Source: Saussurea involucrata (lineage: Eukaryota > Streptophyta > Magnoliopsida > Asterales > Asteraceae). From it: a stretch of 64,000 nt of DNA. The notes beneath the pieces are model-generated. The model was not told the DNA's origin. It saw only the letters and a list, made by a program, of their open reading frames with translations, and searched no databases. Position numbers and translations under genes: made by a program. Position 1 is the stretch's first letter; the number at the start of each line of letters is the position of its first letter. Of the stretch, positions 31,542 through 41,223 are shown piece by piece. The stretch is from positions 153,191,429-153,255,428 of the forward strand of contig CM066314.1 in assembly GCA_033807775.1 (NCBI GenBank). Reading direction: 5' to 3'.

Positions 31542-34500
31542 GTAAAGAAATACATTTTGGATAGATATTATAAGATTAGATATATATTCACAGTTTCACA
31601 CACACACATACATATATCCCTCTATATATATATATATATATATTTGGGTTTCGGTGAGAAGTTGAGGTTAACGTAAAAAGTACAAGAAGTGGTTATCAAC
31701 CGTTGGATGAGAAATGGATCTGAACCATTGACTTCTTTTAATCTCATGCCCTCCTATGAATTGCGGGTTAGAAGATAATTGATTGGTGCATCTTAGCTCG
31801 ATGTATCTTTTTTAACGTGCGTCCATTTCTCATCCACCGGTTGTTAACCATCATGCTTCTCATATTAACCTCCACTTCTCACCGGAATCCAACCCTTTAT
31901 ACATATATATATATAGAGAGAGAGAGAAAGACTTGGAATTACGTGAAACCATTCACTTTTTGTGAGATCATTTTAGTCATTGGATGACCAAACTTCATAA
32001 GAAAAACACCATAAAGGTTGTCAAGGTTCAATGTTTTCTCCCTTTGAAGGTTCTATATGTTTCGTCGTGAAAGTTTGGTCATCAGGTCAACGGCTACAAG
32101 GTCATGGGCGGACTTGTAGTGATGTTAACGGTGGCACATGCCACCGTATTATTCTTCTGTTTAAGGATAAACAAATTTAGGTTTGTGAAAGATTTAATCG
32201 TATCAATTTGTTGTGTGTCACCATATATATTTTGAAACTACAATAAGAACACAAGTTTTCCTTTGTAGAGTTGATTTGCAAAGCTTTTATTCCACTTTAG
32301 ACCCGGGTTCGAGTCCAATTAGAGGTCATTTTCTTAGTTTTTAGCTTTTAGTTTCAGATTTATTATGTTTAAAAAAAACTTACAATAAGAGGACTCAAAC
32401 ACGAGACCTCACATTTGAAAAACAATGAACTAACCACCAAACCAATATTGATTTTGTAAAACATATCTTTATATTTATCTCTTAGGGTGCGTTTGGTTCG
32501 TAGGATTCCGAAGGGATTGGAAGGAATTGGAATGATCAATTCCATTGACCAAATTCCGTTCAGCTGTTTGGTTGCCTATGGAATGAAATTGAATTCCAAA
32601 CATTCTACGATTCATGGATTTGGTCATTCCATCACAAATGAGAAGTAATTCAATTCCATTCCATCCCATTTTTTAAAAAAGACAAAAATATCTCCATCTT
32701 CCTTACTTGATTTACCCAGACTCATTTGAATATGAACCATCGTCGACCACCGCCGACCGTGACCGTTCTGAACCACCGCCGACCACCACCGTTATGAACC
32801 ACCGTCGGCCACCACCGTTCTGAACCGCCGCCGACCACCACCGTTCTGAACCACCATCGGCCTCCACCGTTTTCTAAAAGGGTATTTTGGTCATTTAGTA
32901 ATATTTAATTCCAATTCCAAAGCTATATTATGTGAACCACACAGACAAATTCCAATTTCTTTAACAGAATCCATTCCAATGTATGTCAACCAAACAGATG
33001 GTCAAACCTGATAACATTCCATTACAATTCCTTCAAAGTCAAATTCCTTTAACAAGATTTCATTTCATCCAAAAACATTATGCGAACCAAACGCCCCCTT
33101 ATAATCAAATGGTGCCACCATTCAAAAAAATTCAGAGCAAATGGTCTCATGGAGTCATGGGTCATGCGAAATCATCATTATTCAGGGGGTTTCGCATCTG
33201 TTGTTTAAAAGTCATTAGACCATGAGTACCGCTTCCTATCATACCCTCTGAACCCTGATGTCACCTCAGCGCCACATCAGCTTTTCTCTTTCCTACCCTC
33301 CTTACCCTAAAGTGGAGTACCGCTTCCTATCATACCCTCTGAACCCTGATGCCACCTCAGCGCCACATCAACTTTTTTAATTCTTTTATTTATACATTTA
33401 ATTATTTAACAAAATAAAAATATTCATATATTTTTTAATAAATAAAAATAAGATAAATAATAAAAATAAAAATTCATAACATTCATTAAAAATTTAAAAA
33501 TTACAAAATACAAAACACTAACAACTAATATTAAAATTTATGTAATTTTCTAATTCTCTCTTTCTTCGCCAAAGTAGCCCTCAAAATATCTTCCGTAAGG
33601 TGATCATGCGGGGCTATGAAAAACTCGAAGTTGGTGATTAGCGGGAGTAAAACCTTGTTGGAGCAAACTCCTCTTCGAGATTGATTCCGGTGTTGAAAGC
33701 TGCGGGTTGAGGAAGTTGGTGATTAGCGGGAGTAAAACCTTGTTGGAGCAAACCTTGATATGTAAATTGATGAGGAATATAAGGGTGTTGCTGAATATAA
33801 CCTTGTTGAGCAAATGCTTGGAAGCCAAGGTTCGGGTCTTGTTGCGGTGTATCCGAACTCCTCGATCGGTTACGTGGGGATGTAGGTGTGGTGTTTGAAT
33901 TCATGATGGAAGAAAGTATTGAAAGTATTGAATTTGAAAGAAATGGAAGAAAGTATTGAATTTGAGATATTTTTTTGTGTGAAAAAATGAAGGTGGTAGA
34001 GGTTAATATATATAGTGTTAATAATTTGAAAAAATAAATAAAAATAAAAAAATAGCCGTTTAGCAACGGTTATATTTTAAAAAAATAAAAAAAAATAAAA
34101 TTAGGCGGATTCCCGAACCCACCCTTTACCCGCGACCCACCTACCCGCCATACCCGTACCGTCTACCCGTGGTACCCACGCCCTACCCGATGTGAACCCG
34201 CCGTGGTACCCGAAGGTGGTACGCACGGCCTTATTGTGATGTAAGAACTGTAATTGGGAATTTAATTAAAATACCTAAAGTTTGACTTTGACTTACCAAA
34301 ATACCCAATTTTCTCTGATTTTACCAAAATACCCATTTTTCCGCGAAGGGGGTCCACGATCGCGTACAGGGACCAATTTTGAAAAATTGTATCCCGCGTC
34401 GGAGGAGAGTGTCCCGTCACATGTGATTTTTGTGATTTGTAATTGAAATTTACACTTTCATTCCCTATACTTATTTATTTACTTTACTTTATACATTTTA

Positions 34501-36678
34501 CTTTCATAATTTTAATTTTACATTTAACACATATAATCGTTTATTAACTAAAATACGTTTAAAAAATGCGTTTTAATTTTAACAAGTTACACCATAATAT
34601 ATATCATATATACTACATAAAAATATTTTTTATATTAAAAATTCATATTCTTATAGTTAATTATTTAATTTATGGTACTCTTATAGTTAAAATACGTTTT
34701 ATTTATTTTATTATCGATGGTCCAAGTGTAAGTATTAAAAATTGGCAGAGGCTTTATGATGGACAGACATCGATCCTTTTGTGCATACTCTCTAACTGCA
34801 AATACTTCAGCTCCAAACACACATGAATCATCATTCGTCAAATACCCATTTTCACAATTCTTAAATGAGTCCAGTGATACCAACTTGTCAAAACCTCATT
34901 TCATATTTTTCTCGTGAAACCTTGTCCTATTGCCATTCACGATATCTATAAACACATACAAATAATAATAATTTAAAACGATTTAATGAATTAGTTAATA
35001 TATGATTATTATGTTAATGGTGTAAAACAAAATTGAAAAAAATAAGAGATGTACCATAAATTAAATAATTAACTATAAGGGTATGAATTGTAAATATTAA
35101 AAATATTTTTATGTAGTATATATGATATATAATAAAATAAATAAATTCAAAAATATTCAATATTGGGCTCATTTCGAACGTATCGAAGGAACGATTATAA
35201 TGGTGTAACTTGTTAAAATGAAAACGTATTTTTTTAACGTATTTTAGTTAATAAACGATTGTATGTGTTAAATGTAAAATTAAAATTATAAAAGTAAAAG
35301 GTATAAAGTAAAGTAAGTAAATAAGTATAGGGGATGAAAGTGTAAATTTCAATTACAAATCACAAAAATCACATGTGCCGCGGGACACTCTCCTCGGACG
35401 CGGGATACAATTTTTCAAAATTGGTCCCTGTCTGCAAACACTGATCCCCTTTGCGGAAAAAATGGGTATTTTAACAAATTCGAGATAGAAATGAGTATTT
35501 TGGTAAGTCAAAGTCAATCTTTGGGTATTTTAATTAAATTCCAGTTATAATTACTTCAAAAGAAATTAGAATTAGAATTAATATATCACATAATTAATCA
35601 TTTATTAAAGTTTGGAATAACTTTACATTTTTGTTAAATTTTGTCTTTTCCAACTACTTCCTTCTTTGAATCTAATTATTTTGACTCTAAAAATTCATAA
35701 AAATCGAAATGAGTTTCGTGCCTCTTACCAAGTCCCATTAACTTAACGGATGAATATGGCAAGGACTAAAAATCTTACCCGGTAAGAGCGGAAGCAAGGA
35801 CCGAGCGTCGAAAGTAAGAACCGAGAGTCTTACCCGGTAAGTGAGTACGACGACCCCTTAGTTTCCTCAAAAAATTAATAAGAAAGACATGTATATATGT
35901 ATCGATCGAGAGTTTCACTACATATGTATAATCTTTGGTTACGTGAATCATAACCTTTTTGGCTTGGCATAAGGGACGTATTTAGTAAGACTTATTAACG
36001 GGGTACGTCCCATGTCACCACAAAATTGTTCGACGGTTCAATGCCCCCGTATTTTGTTTTGTTGTGTGCTACAATGCAACCACCTCGAAAAACTTCATCT
36101 ATAGGAGTACTAATCGTCTTGAAACGGCGTAATCAAACAGGAAGAAGGTTTCGATTAGGAACTCTGGAAAATCAAAAGATTATTATCGTCATGACTGGAT
36201 TAAGCATGGTAAGTCACCATATTTCACATACATTTTCAATAACTTTGTGGGTACGTTCAACTACATTTGTGGTGACCAAAAACTTTAATTTATTGTTTCT
36301 CTTTCATCAACATGTATATATAGAGGGATAATAAATTGAAAACCATCATTTTCGTGTAAACCATCGATTTTATAGGTTTTTTTGATGAATTTTTTTTATG
36401 AAATTGTTTATTTTGATGAAATTGTTTCATATCATTCATTTCTTGATGAATTTTTTTTATGAAATTTGTAGTTTCATATGTGAAAACGAAAATATATGAA
36501 ACAGTTTCATAAAAATGAAAAAAACCTATGAAACTACAAATTTCATAGAAAAATTTCATCAAGAAATGAATGATATGAAACAATTTCATCAAAATAAACA
36601 ATTCCATAAAAAAATCATCAAAAAAACCTATGAAGTCGACGGTTTACACGAAAATGATGGTTTACAATTTATTAGGAC

Positions 36679-36732
<54 letters not shown>

Positions 36733-37948
36733 GGTGGGTTCAAACGAGAACACTATTTATTTAAGAAAACACAAGAACAATTGTCAAAATGTACAAAATC
36801 AAATATGATTCGTGTATAAAATCATATATGATTCGCACGACTTTGCCCCGCGACTTAAAGATAAAGAAACGCACGACTTAAGTCGCGACCAAAGTCGTCT
36901 GCGTCCATTTTTTTTATTGTTAATGTAAAATCACATGTGATTTTGTATATGATTTATTTTGTTATCGTATTTTTTTTTAAATAGTTAGCGTTCTCGTTTG
37001 AACCTTCTTATATATGTACATGTTTGTCGTTTTAATTATTAGATCATGTAGTTGAATGCAGGTATTACAACACAATTGTTGTTAAGTTTGTTCAAGGTGA
37101 AAGGGATTCTACACTTTGGTATTGCCGGGAATGCAAATACTGAACTTGAAGTCGGAGATGTGTCGATTCCTAAGTTTTGGGCGCATACGGGCCTATGGTC
37201 ATGGCAGGTATGACCGAAGGCTAATTACGTAACAACATATTGACTCACATTAATAATAATGTTTCCACTATAGAGACATGGAGAAGGCCCCGAAAGCGAG
37301 TTACCTCTAGAATCCAACGGCGACTACACAAGAACCATCGGCTACTTAAAATTTTCGGACTACAATAACGACACAACCACAAAACACAAGGGGCACCATG
37401 ACAACCTTCTAAACAGTATCTGGTATCAACCCGAAGAAGTATTCCCAATCAACACATACCCTGAAACGAGACAACATGCATTTTGGGTGCCGGTTGACAA
37501 GCACTACTTTGCACTTTCCAAGCAGCTCGAGGTACGATTCTTCTCCTCGTAAACGATATTATTCCAAAATCAAAAGGACTGAAATCACAATATTGTAAAT
37601 GTGCAGGGTATGAAGTTGGAGAAATGTATAAATGCTACCACTTGTTTACCAAGAGCACCTAAAGTGGCAAGAGTTGAGAGGGGTGTAAGTGCAAATGTGT
37701 TTGTAGATAATGGGGCTTATAGAAATTTTCTAAGTACCAAATTCAAGGTGACACCAATTGATATGGAGAGTGCTGCAGTTGCCCTAATCTGTTATCAACA
37801 AAAGATCCCATTTATTGCAATTAGGTCTCTTTCTGATTTGGCTGGTGGAGGTTCTGCTATTTCTAATGAAGCTTCCATTTTTGCCCCTTTGGCAGCACAA
37901 AATGCAGTTGCTGCATTGATCAAATTGGTGACATTATTGCCCTCATAG
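31325..37948 (+). CDS. Bark-storage-protein-like nucleoside phosphorylase-superfamily protein (5 exons)
   Basis: Exons: 31325-31541, 36141-36208, 37052-37207, 37274-37531, 37607-37948; about 346 residues with GT/AG junctions. The first ~20 residues (MMRVFLIFGWCLCFLV) look like a signal peptide, so the product is probably secreted or vacuolar. Next come GPYIGIVVPNAFEM, IIIVMTGLSM, the nucleoside/phosphate-site word HFGIAGNAN, GDVSIP and WAHTGLW, then MESAAVALICYQQK (ribose/base contact) and RSLSDLAGGG with the catalytic-type Asp. The family includes poplar bark storage proteins (nitrogen reserves) and MTA/SAH nucleosidase relatives; length is normal. No stop or frameshift seen. Whether this copy is an enzyme, a reserve protein or both cannot be told from sequence. 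Confidence 0.88.
31646..31895. mobile_element. Foldback MITE in intron 1 of the bark-storage-like gene
   Basis: Left end GGGTTTCGGTGAGAAGTTGAG pairs with the right end (inverse of CTCCACTTCTCACCGGAATCC). (TA)n on both sides. Arms contain GTTATCAACCGTTGGATGAG and its inverse. Confidence 0.75.
31925..32110. mobile_element. Possible foldback remnant
   Basis: CATTGGATGACCAAACTTCAT near 31980 pairs with GTTTGGTCATCAGGTCAACG near 32080, after (TA)n(GA)n. Ends are not clear. Confidence 0.4.
32300..32320 (+). other. tRNA-type B-box word
   Basis: GGGTTCGAGTCC matches the internal Pol III B box found in tRNA genes and SINEs. No convincing A box or tRNA fold is seen around it, so possibly a SINE remnant. 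Confidence 0.3.
32485..33098. mobile_element. Tourist-like (PIF/Harbinger) MITE
   Basis: Terminal inverted repeats GGGTGCGTTTGGTTCG and (inverted) GGGGGCGTTTGGTTCG, with a TTA target duplication on each side (32482-32484, 33099-33101). No transposase. Contains a 26-bp minisatellite at 32765-32868. Confidence 0.85.
32765..32868. repeat. 26-bp GC-rich minisatellite, four units
   Basis: GTTCTGAACC (once GTTATGAACC) recurs at 32765, 32791, 32817 and 32843, exactly 26 bp apart, with CCGCCGACCACCACC between. Confidence 0.85.
33218..34230 (-). mobile_element. PIF/Harbinger-like non-autonomous element
   Basis: Ends GACCATGAGTACC and (inverted) GGCCGTGCGTACC, 10 of 13 matching, with TTA on both sides (33215-33217, 34231-34233). 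A ~60-bp direct repeat (TACCGCTTCCTATCATACCC) lies at 33229 and 33317. It contains a short minus-strand ORF (33638-33904). No DDE transposase. Confidence 0.65.
33638..33904 (-). pseudogene. Short Gln-rich ORF inside the PIF-like element
   Basis: ATG at 33904, about 88 codons: MNSNTTPTSPRNRSRSS, then Gln/Phe-rich text with two GFTPANHQL stretches caused by a direct repeat in the DNA. A TATATATT word lies about 100 bp upstream on the minus strand. It may be the truncated N terminus of the Myb/SANT-like ORF1 that accompanies PIF transposases; that is a guess from context. Confidence 0.4.
34245..35552. mobile_element. Large foldback element (intron 1 of bark-storage-like gene)
   Basis: Arms of several hundred bp: GGAATTTAATTAAAATACC, TTTGACTTTGACTTACC and GGGACACTCTCC-type words occur in inverse order at the other end. 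AT-rich centre. Full-length pairing resembles long-TIR Mutator-like derivatives, but no target duplication was confirmed. Confidence 0.7.
35560..36140. other. Remainder of intron 1 of the bark-storage-like gene
   Basis: Single-copy-looking DNA; the phrase CTTACCCGGTAAG occurs twice near 35776 and 35830. No gene seen. Confidence 0.5.
36141..36208 (+). CDS. Bark-storage-like gene exon 2
   Basis: 68 nt: RRFRLGTLENQKIIIVMTGLSM. Acceptor CAAACAG|GA, donor ATG|GTAAGT. Follows a 4.6-kb intron. Confidence 0.85.
36326..36676. mobile_element. Foldback MITE in intron 2 of bark-storage-like gene
   Basis: Near-perfect inverted repeat: AACCATCATTTTCGTGTAAACC at the left pairs with GGTTTACACGAAAATGATGG at the right, with repeated TTTCATCAA/TTGATGAAA words. 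Arms are about 150 bp, followed by (TA)n(GA)n. Confidence 0.8.
36737..37004. mobile_element. Foldback MITE family F3, copy 3
   Basis: Ends GGTTCAAACGAGAACAC and the inverse of GCGTTCTCGTTTGAACC; interior AATCATATATGATTC palindromes and GACTTAAGTCGCG. Preceded by (TA)n(GA)n. Confidence 0.8.
37052..37207 (+). CDS. Bark-storage-like gene exon 3
   Basis: 52 codons: LNAG, LLLSLF, HFGIAGNAN, GDVSIPKFWAHTGLW. Acceptor CATGTAG|TTG, donor CAG|GTATGA. Confidence 0.85.
37274..37531 (+). CDS. Bark-storage-like gene exon 4
   Basis: 86 codons: LPLESNGDYTR, FSDYNN, DNLLNSIWYQPEE, FWVPVDKHYFALS. Acceptor CACTATAG|AGA, donor GAG|GTACGA; the preceding intron is only 66 nt. Confidence 0.85.
37607..37948 (+). 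CDS. Bark-storage-like gene exon 5
   Basis: Acceptor TGTGCAG|GGT, 113 codons to TAG. Carries VERGVSANVF, MESAAVA and RSLSDLAGGG, the main active-site words of the superfamily. Confidence 0.9.
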   Translation, partial: GMKLEKCINATTCLPRAPKVARVERGVSANVFVDNGAYRNFLSTKFKVTPIDMESAAVALICYQQKIPFIAIRSLSDLAGGGSAISNEASIFAPLAAQNAVAALIKLVTLLPS

Positions 37949-38051
37949 TGAAGTTTTTTTTGTGGTAATTTTCAAGTAGCTATTTGGGTTTTAAAAGTGT
38001 ATTGTAATACAACTTGGTTTGTTTGGTTGGTTTTGTAGTAAATCATGTATG

Positions 38052-38057
38052 AATAAA
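38052..38057 (+). terminator. Polyadenylation signal
   Basis: AATAAA about 105 bp after the stop codon of the bark-storage-like gene. Confidence 0.6.
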
Positions 38058-38059
38058 GA

Positions 38060-38340
38060 TGTCTATTTCGATTAATTTGTTTGTATAAATTTGAAGTTGT
38101 ATTTGTAAGCAAATAAATGATAAAAGGGCGTACACGTAAAACTTCACATAGATCTTCATATGGATGAAAACACCAGGGATGGAAAAAAATATATAACAAC
38201 ATAGATATAAAACTAAATAGAATAAAATGCTCGTTTTTGCACGAAAATTGTTTTGCCTCCAATAGGTTGTAGAGAACTATATTCGTATATGTGAAGACAA
38301 AATCAAAATGATTCTAATCGATGTAACTCCATAAGAAATA
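38060..38340. other. Downstream flank of bark-storage-like gene
   Basis: AT-rich, no gene seen. Confidence 0.5.
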
Positions 38341-38341
38341 G

Positions 38342-39327
38342 TGGGGTGTTCGCGGAAACAACCCAAACCACAATGGTGGTTTTGAAATTCTCCAAACCGA
38401 GCAGTTTGGCAGCACGTGACCAAACCGGTCAAACCGGACTGTAAAAGGACGGTCTAACTCATTTACACGGTTTGAGCCTATTATGGACTTTAAACTAAAA
38501 AGACATAAAATCTATCTCTGATTAAGATTTCCACCATACTTAATTAAAAAACGTCTATCTTCAAAATTTAAAAAAAAAAACATTCAGCAAGTTGAAGAAG
38601 TTAAGGAAGTCCGCCAACAATAGTTGGAATTTTAGACAAACATTTAGCAAGTCGCAATACAATATAAAATTTTAGAGTTTGATTTTTGAGGGATTATAGA
38701 ATTCTGTCGATCTAAGAAACGCGGACAATCGTGGAAAAAAAATTAATGCATTTGACGCACTTTTTTTAATTGGGCATAATAGTTGAGCATACAACATGAG
38801 GGTAAAGATCAATGGAGAACCTTGAAAAAAAAGAACCAGAGAACCATGAAAAAACGGATGAAAAAATATATCAAAGTGGATGTCAAATTAAAAGATAATA
38901 AAATGATGAATTTTTTGGTGTAATTTGTTTCGCTTCAATTTTTGTTATATTTCACCAATTTTGGATTTAAAAAGTAGAGGGTAAATATTTTTCTAATTAA
39001 AAAAATTAGTTATAACTACCTTTTAATTCATAACCATTGGATCATCTTAATTTAACGGCTTGGATGGGTTCTTCCTTTCTTTCTTTTTTCATGGTTCTCT
39101 CTCGATCTCATCCCTACAACATTAAACCTAAATATAATTAATACATGTGTATTTTGGTGGTCGGTTTCGTTCAAAGCGCTCAAAAAATGTTCAAACCGCA
39201 GATCAGATTAGACAGCGCGGTTTGGCTATTTTACTGATCGGGCTGGAGCACCATACCACTCAAACCGTAAAAACGATCCAATTTAACTTGGTTTAAATGA
39301 TTTGGCAATTTTTTAAAACACCCCCTA
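38342..39327. mobile_element. Possible DNA-transposon derivative with GGGGTGTT ends
   Basis: GGGGTGTT at the left and AACACCCC at the right, with CAAACCG/CGGTTTG words in inverse order inside. No target duplication found. A second foldback lies within it (38790-39115). Confidence 0.4.
38790..39115. mobile_element. Foldback MITE
   Basis: GAGAACCATGAAAAAACGGA near 38840 pairs with TTTTTTCATGGTTCTCTCTC near 39090; AT-rich arms between. Confidence 0.5.
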
Positions 39328-39329
39328 AA

Positions 39330-39965
39330 TTAAAAATAGGTTCAAACAATATTGGTTCCTGTCTAAATGATTGCCTTCCTTTGTATGTGTTGATGTGATC
39401 AAGATTGAAGGTCTTCAAACACAACTTATTTCACATTTGAATAGTGAAATGCATTTTTTTTGTTTGATGCCCATTGGACAAAGTCAATCTACCTTGTTTG
39501 ATCTTTTAGAATGATAAAATTTCATATCCAAATCAACAAAGCCAAAAGATTAGGTTAATGGCACCCCTAAGGCCTAAAATAATGATTAGGTTTTTTTGTT
39601 TTTAAAATTTTTATTATTTTATTAAAATTTAATTAGAAATATTAATTAAATCTATAATCTGTTTTAAATATTTTTTTCAGCACTGATTTTAGTAGCATTT
39701 TGTTTTGTTTTACTTTTTTTTCTTTTTCTTTTTGTTAGATTTTAAATAGAAGATTTTTTTTATTTTAAAATTTCATTCAACATAATGCTTTTCGTTTAGA
39801 TTTTTTTTTTATTTTACCTTTTGCTTTTATTTAAAAGTAAATAAATACTTATAAATATAAATATTCCTATTTTTAATAATTATATAATTATAAAAATAAA
39901 ACATAAATATTGCGATTTAACATATAAATAAAACACAATAATCTACATTACATTTCAGTTATCTA
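39330..39965. other. AT-rich intergenic DNA
   Basis: Long T-rich and A-rich stretches; no gene or clear repeat boundary seen. Confidence 0.5.
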
Positions 39966-40500
39966 TGTAACACCTCGGGATTTTGGTAAGGGAAAGACTA
40001 AAAATTATGTTCTCGTTCGTTCTAAATTGTTATCGTGTTAAAATATTTTAACTTGATGAACGCTTGAACCTAGTCTCGAACCTTGATGATTTAACGCGAG
40101 CGCTAACTGGAAATCAAAGTGAAAAACAACGGGCTAGAGGTTCAGGAGACATTGCCACAAGGGCATAGTCGCACGGCACAGTCGTCGTGTTGGTACCGTA
40201 GGCGGGGGTAAGACCGCGACATTGCCAGCGACTATGCCCTCAGGAACTGTCGTCGGGCATAGTCGCACACGGGCACTGGATGTATAAAAAACCTACTTTC
40301 CCCGGTTTTAACCTCTTTTCTCACCCATTTTCGTTAGAGATTGACTTTTCTATGCATACTTCATCTCCCACGCACATATTTTTAGAACATACTCTCCATC
40401 TAAATCATCACTACTTCTTAAATCTTGATCTTGATCGAGTTTTCATAATGAGTTCCTTGTTTTCTATTGATCATAAAACGTAACACAATATTCAAATAAC
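39966..40500 (+). mobile_element. Partial gypsy-type LTR
   Basis: Starts TGTAACACCTCGGGATTTTGG, the usual plant gypsy LTR opening. GGGCATAGTCGCAC and its inverse recur at 40150-40275, then a TATAAAAAACC box (40283). The right end is not clear; no internal region follows. Confidence 0.5.
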
Positions 40501-40911
40501 CTCATTCTGAAAGGAAGAATCGGAACACTTCGATGTATCTTGATGTTGGAGATATAAATTGTTAAAGGAACCTGATAAATGTTTTTATTTTCTTGAAAAT
40601 AGTAATAATGAAAAGATGGAAACGGAGAGGGTAAGGGGCTAGGGAACTAGAGGTGCAAGGCTCAAAAGTAAAAGCAAGTTTTGATTTGATCTAAAAGTTG
40701 AAATAAAGAGAGGATAATTCAATTTATTATTAGATTTAAAGTTTGTAAAATTATTCAAATTACTATCAGATTTAAATTTTGATAGAATGATTCAAATTAA
40801 TATTTGATTTAGATTTGGATTTGATCTAAAATTTGATAGAGGGATATAATTGTCATTTTTACTTGATCAACACTTGATGCAAAATATTAAGTAAACATCA
40901 ATTTTTTGGTC

Positions 40912-40928
<17 letters not shown>
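40500..40928. other. Flank left of element C
   Basis: AT-rich with repeated AAATTTGATAGA/GATTTAAA words, no gene seen. Ends in a (TA)n run. Confidence 0.5.
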
Positions 40929-40948
<20 letters not shown>

Positions 40949-41188
40949 ATCCCAGAACAAGTAATCAATCCATATAAACAACAAAGGAATCCATCTCTAT
41001 ATTCAATAAGATCAAAGTAGCTCACAAGGTGAATGCAATACAAATACTAGTGTGTGTGGCTACTATATGTGGAATGAATGACCTAATTCCCAAAAGGGAA
41101 AGTAGCAAACAATATATACCTATTACAAGAATGGAACATTGACACATTAGGTCCCTCTACTTGGTACAATCATAATTAATCACTAACA
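40929..41188 (-). mobile_element. 3' LTR of element C
   Basis: On the minus strand it starts TGTTAGTG right after the polypurine tract. Its far end falls in a (TG)n(TA)n run, so the boundary is approximate. Confidence 0.65.
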
Positions 41189-41200
41189 ATCTCCCCCTTT
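41189..41200 (-). other. Polypurine tract of element C
   Basis: The minus strand reads AAAGGGGGAGAT directly before TGTTAG, the same arrangement as element A. Confidence 0.85.
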
Positions 41201-41223
41201 GTACCAATGTAGATGCAAAAGAT

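Noticed and set aside
32300..32320. tRNA gene suggested by a B box
   Set aside because: No A box at the right distance and no cloverleaf arms could be drawn; noted only as a B-box word.
36026..36140. Extension of bark-storage-like exon 2 upstream to 36026
   Set aside because: The frame is open there by chance; CAAACAG|GA at 36140 restores the family sequence across the exon 1-2 junction, while the upstream text does not match the family.
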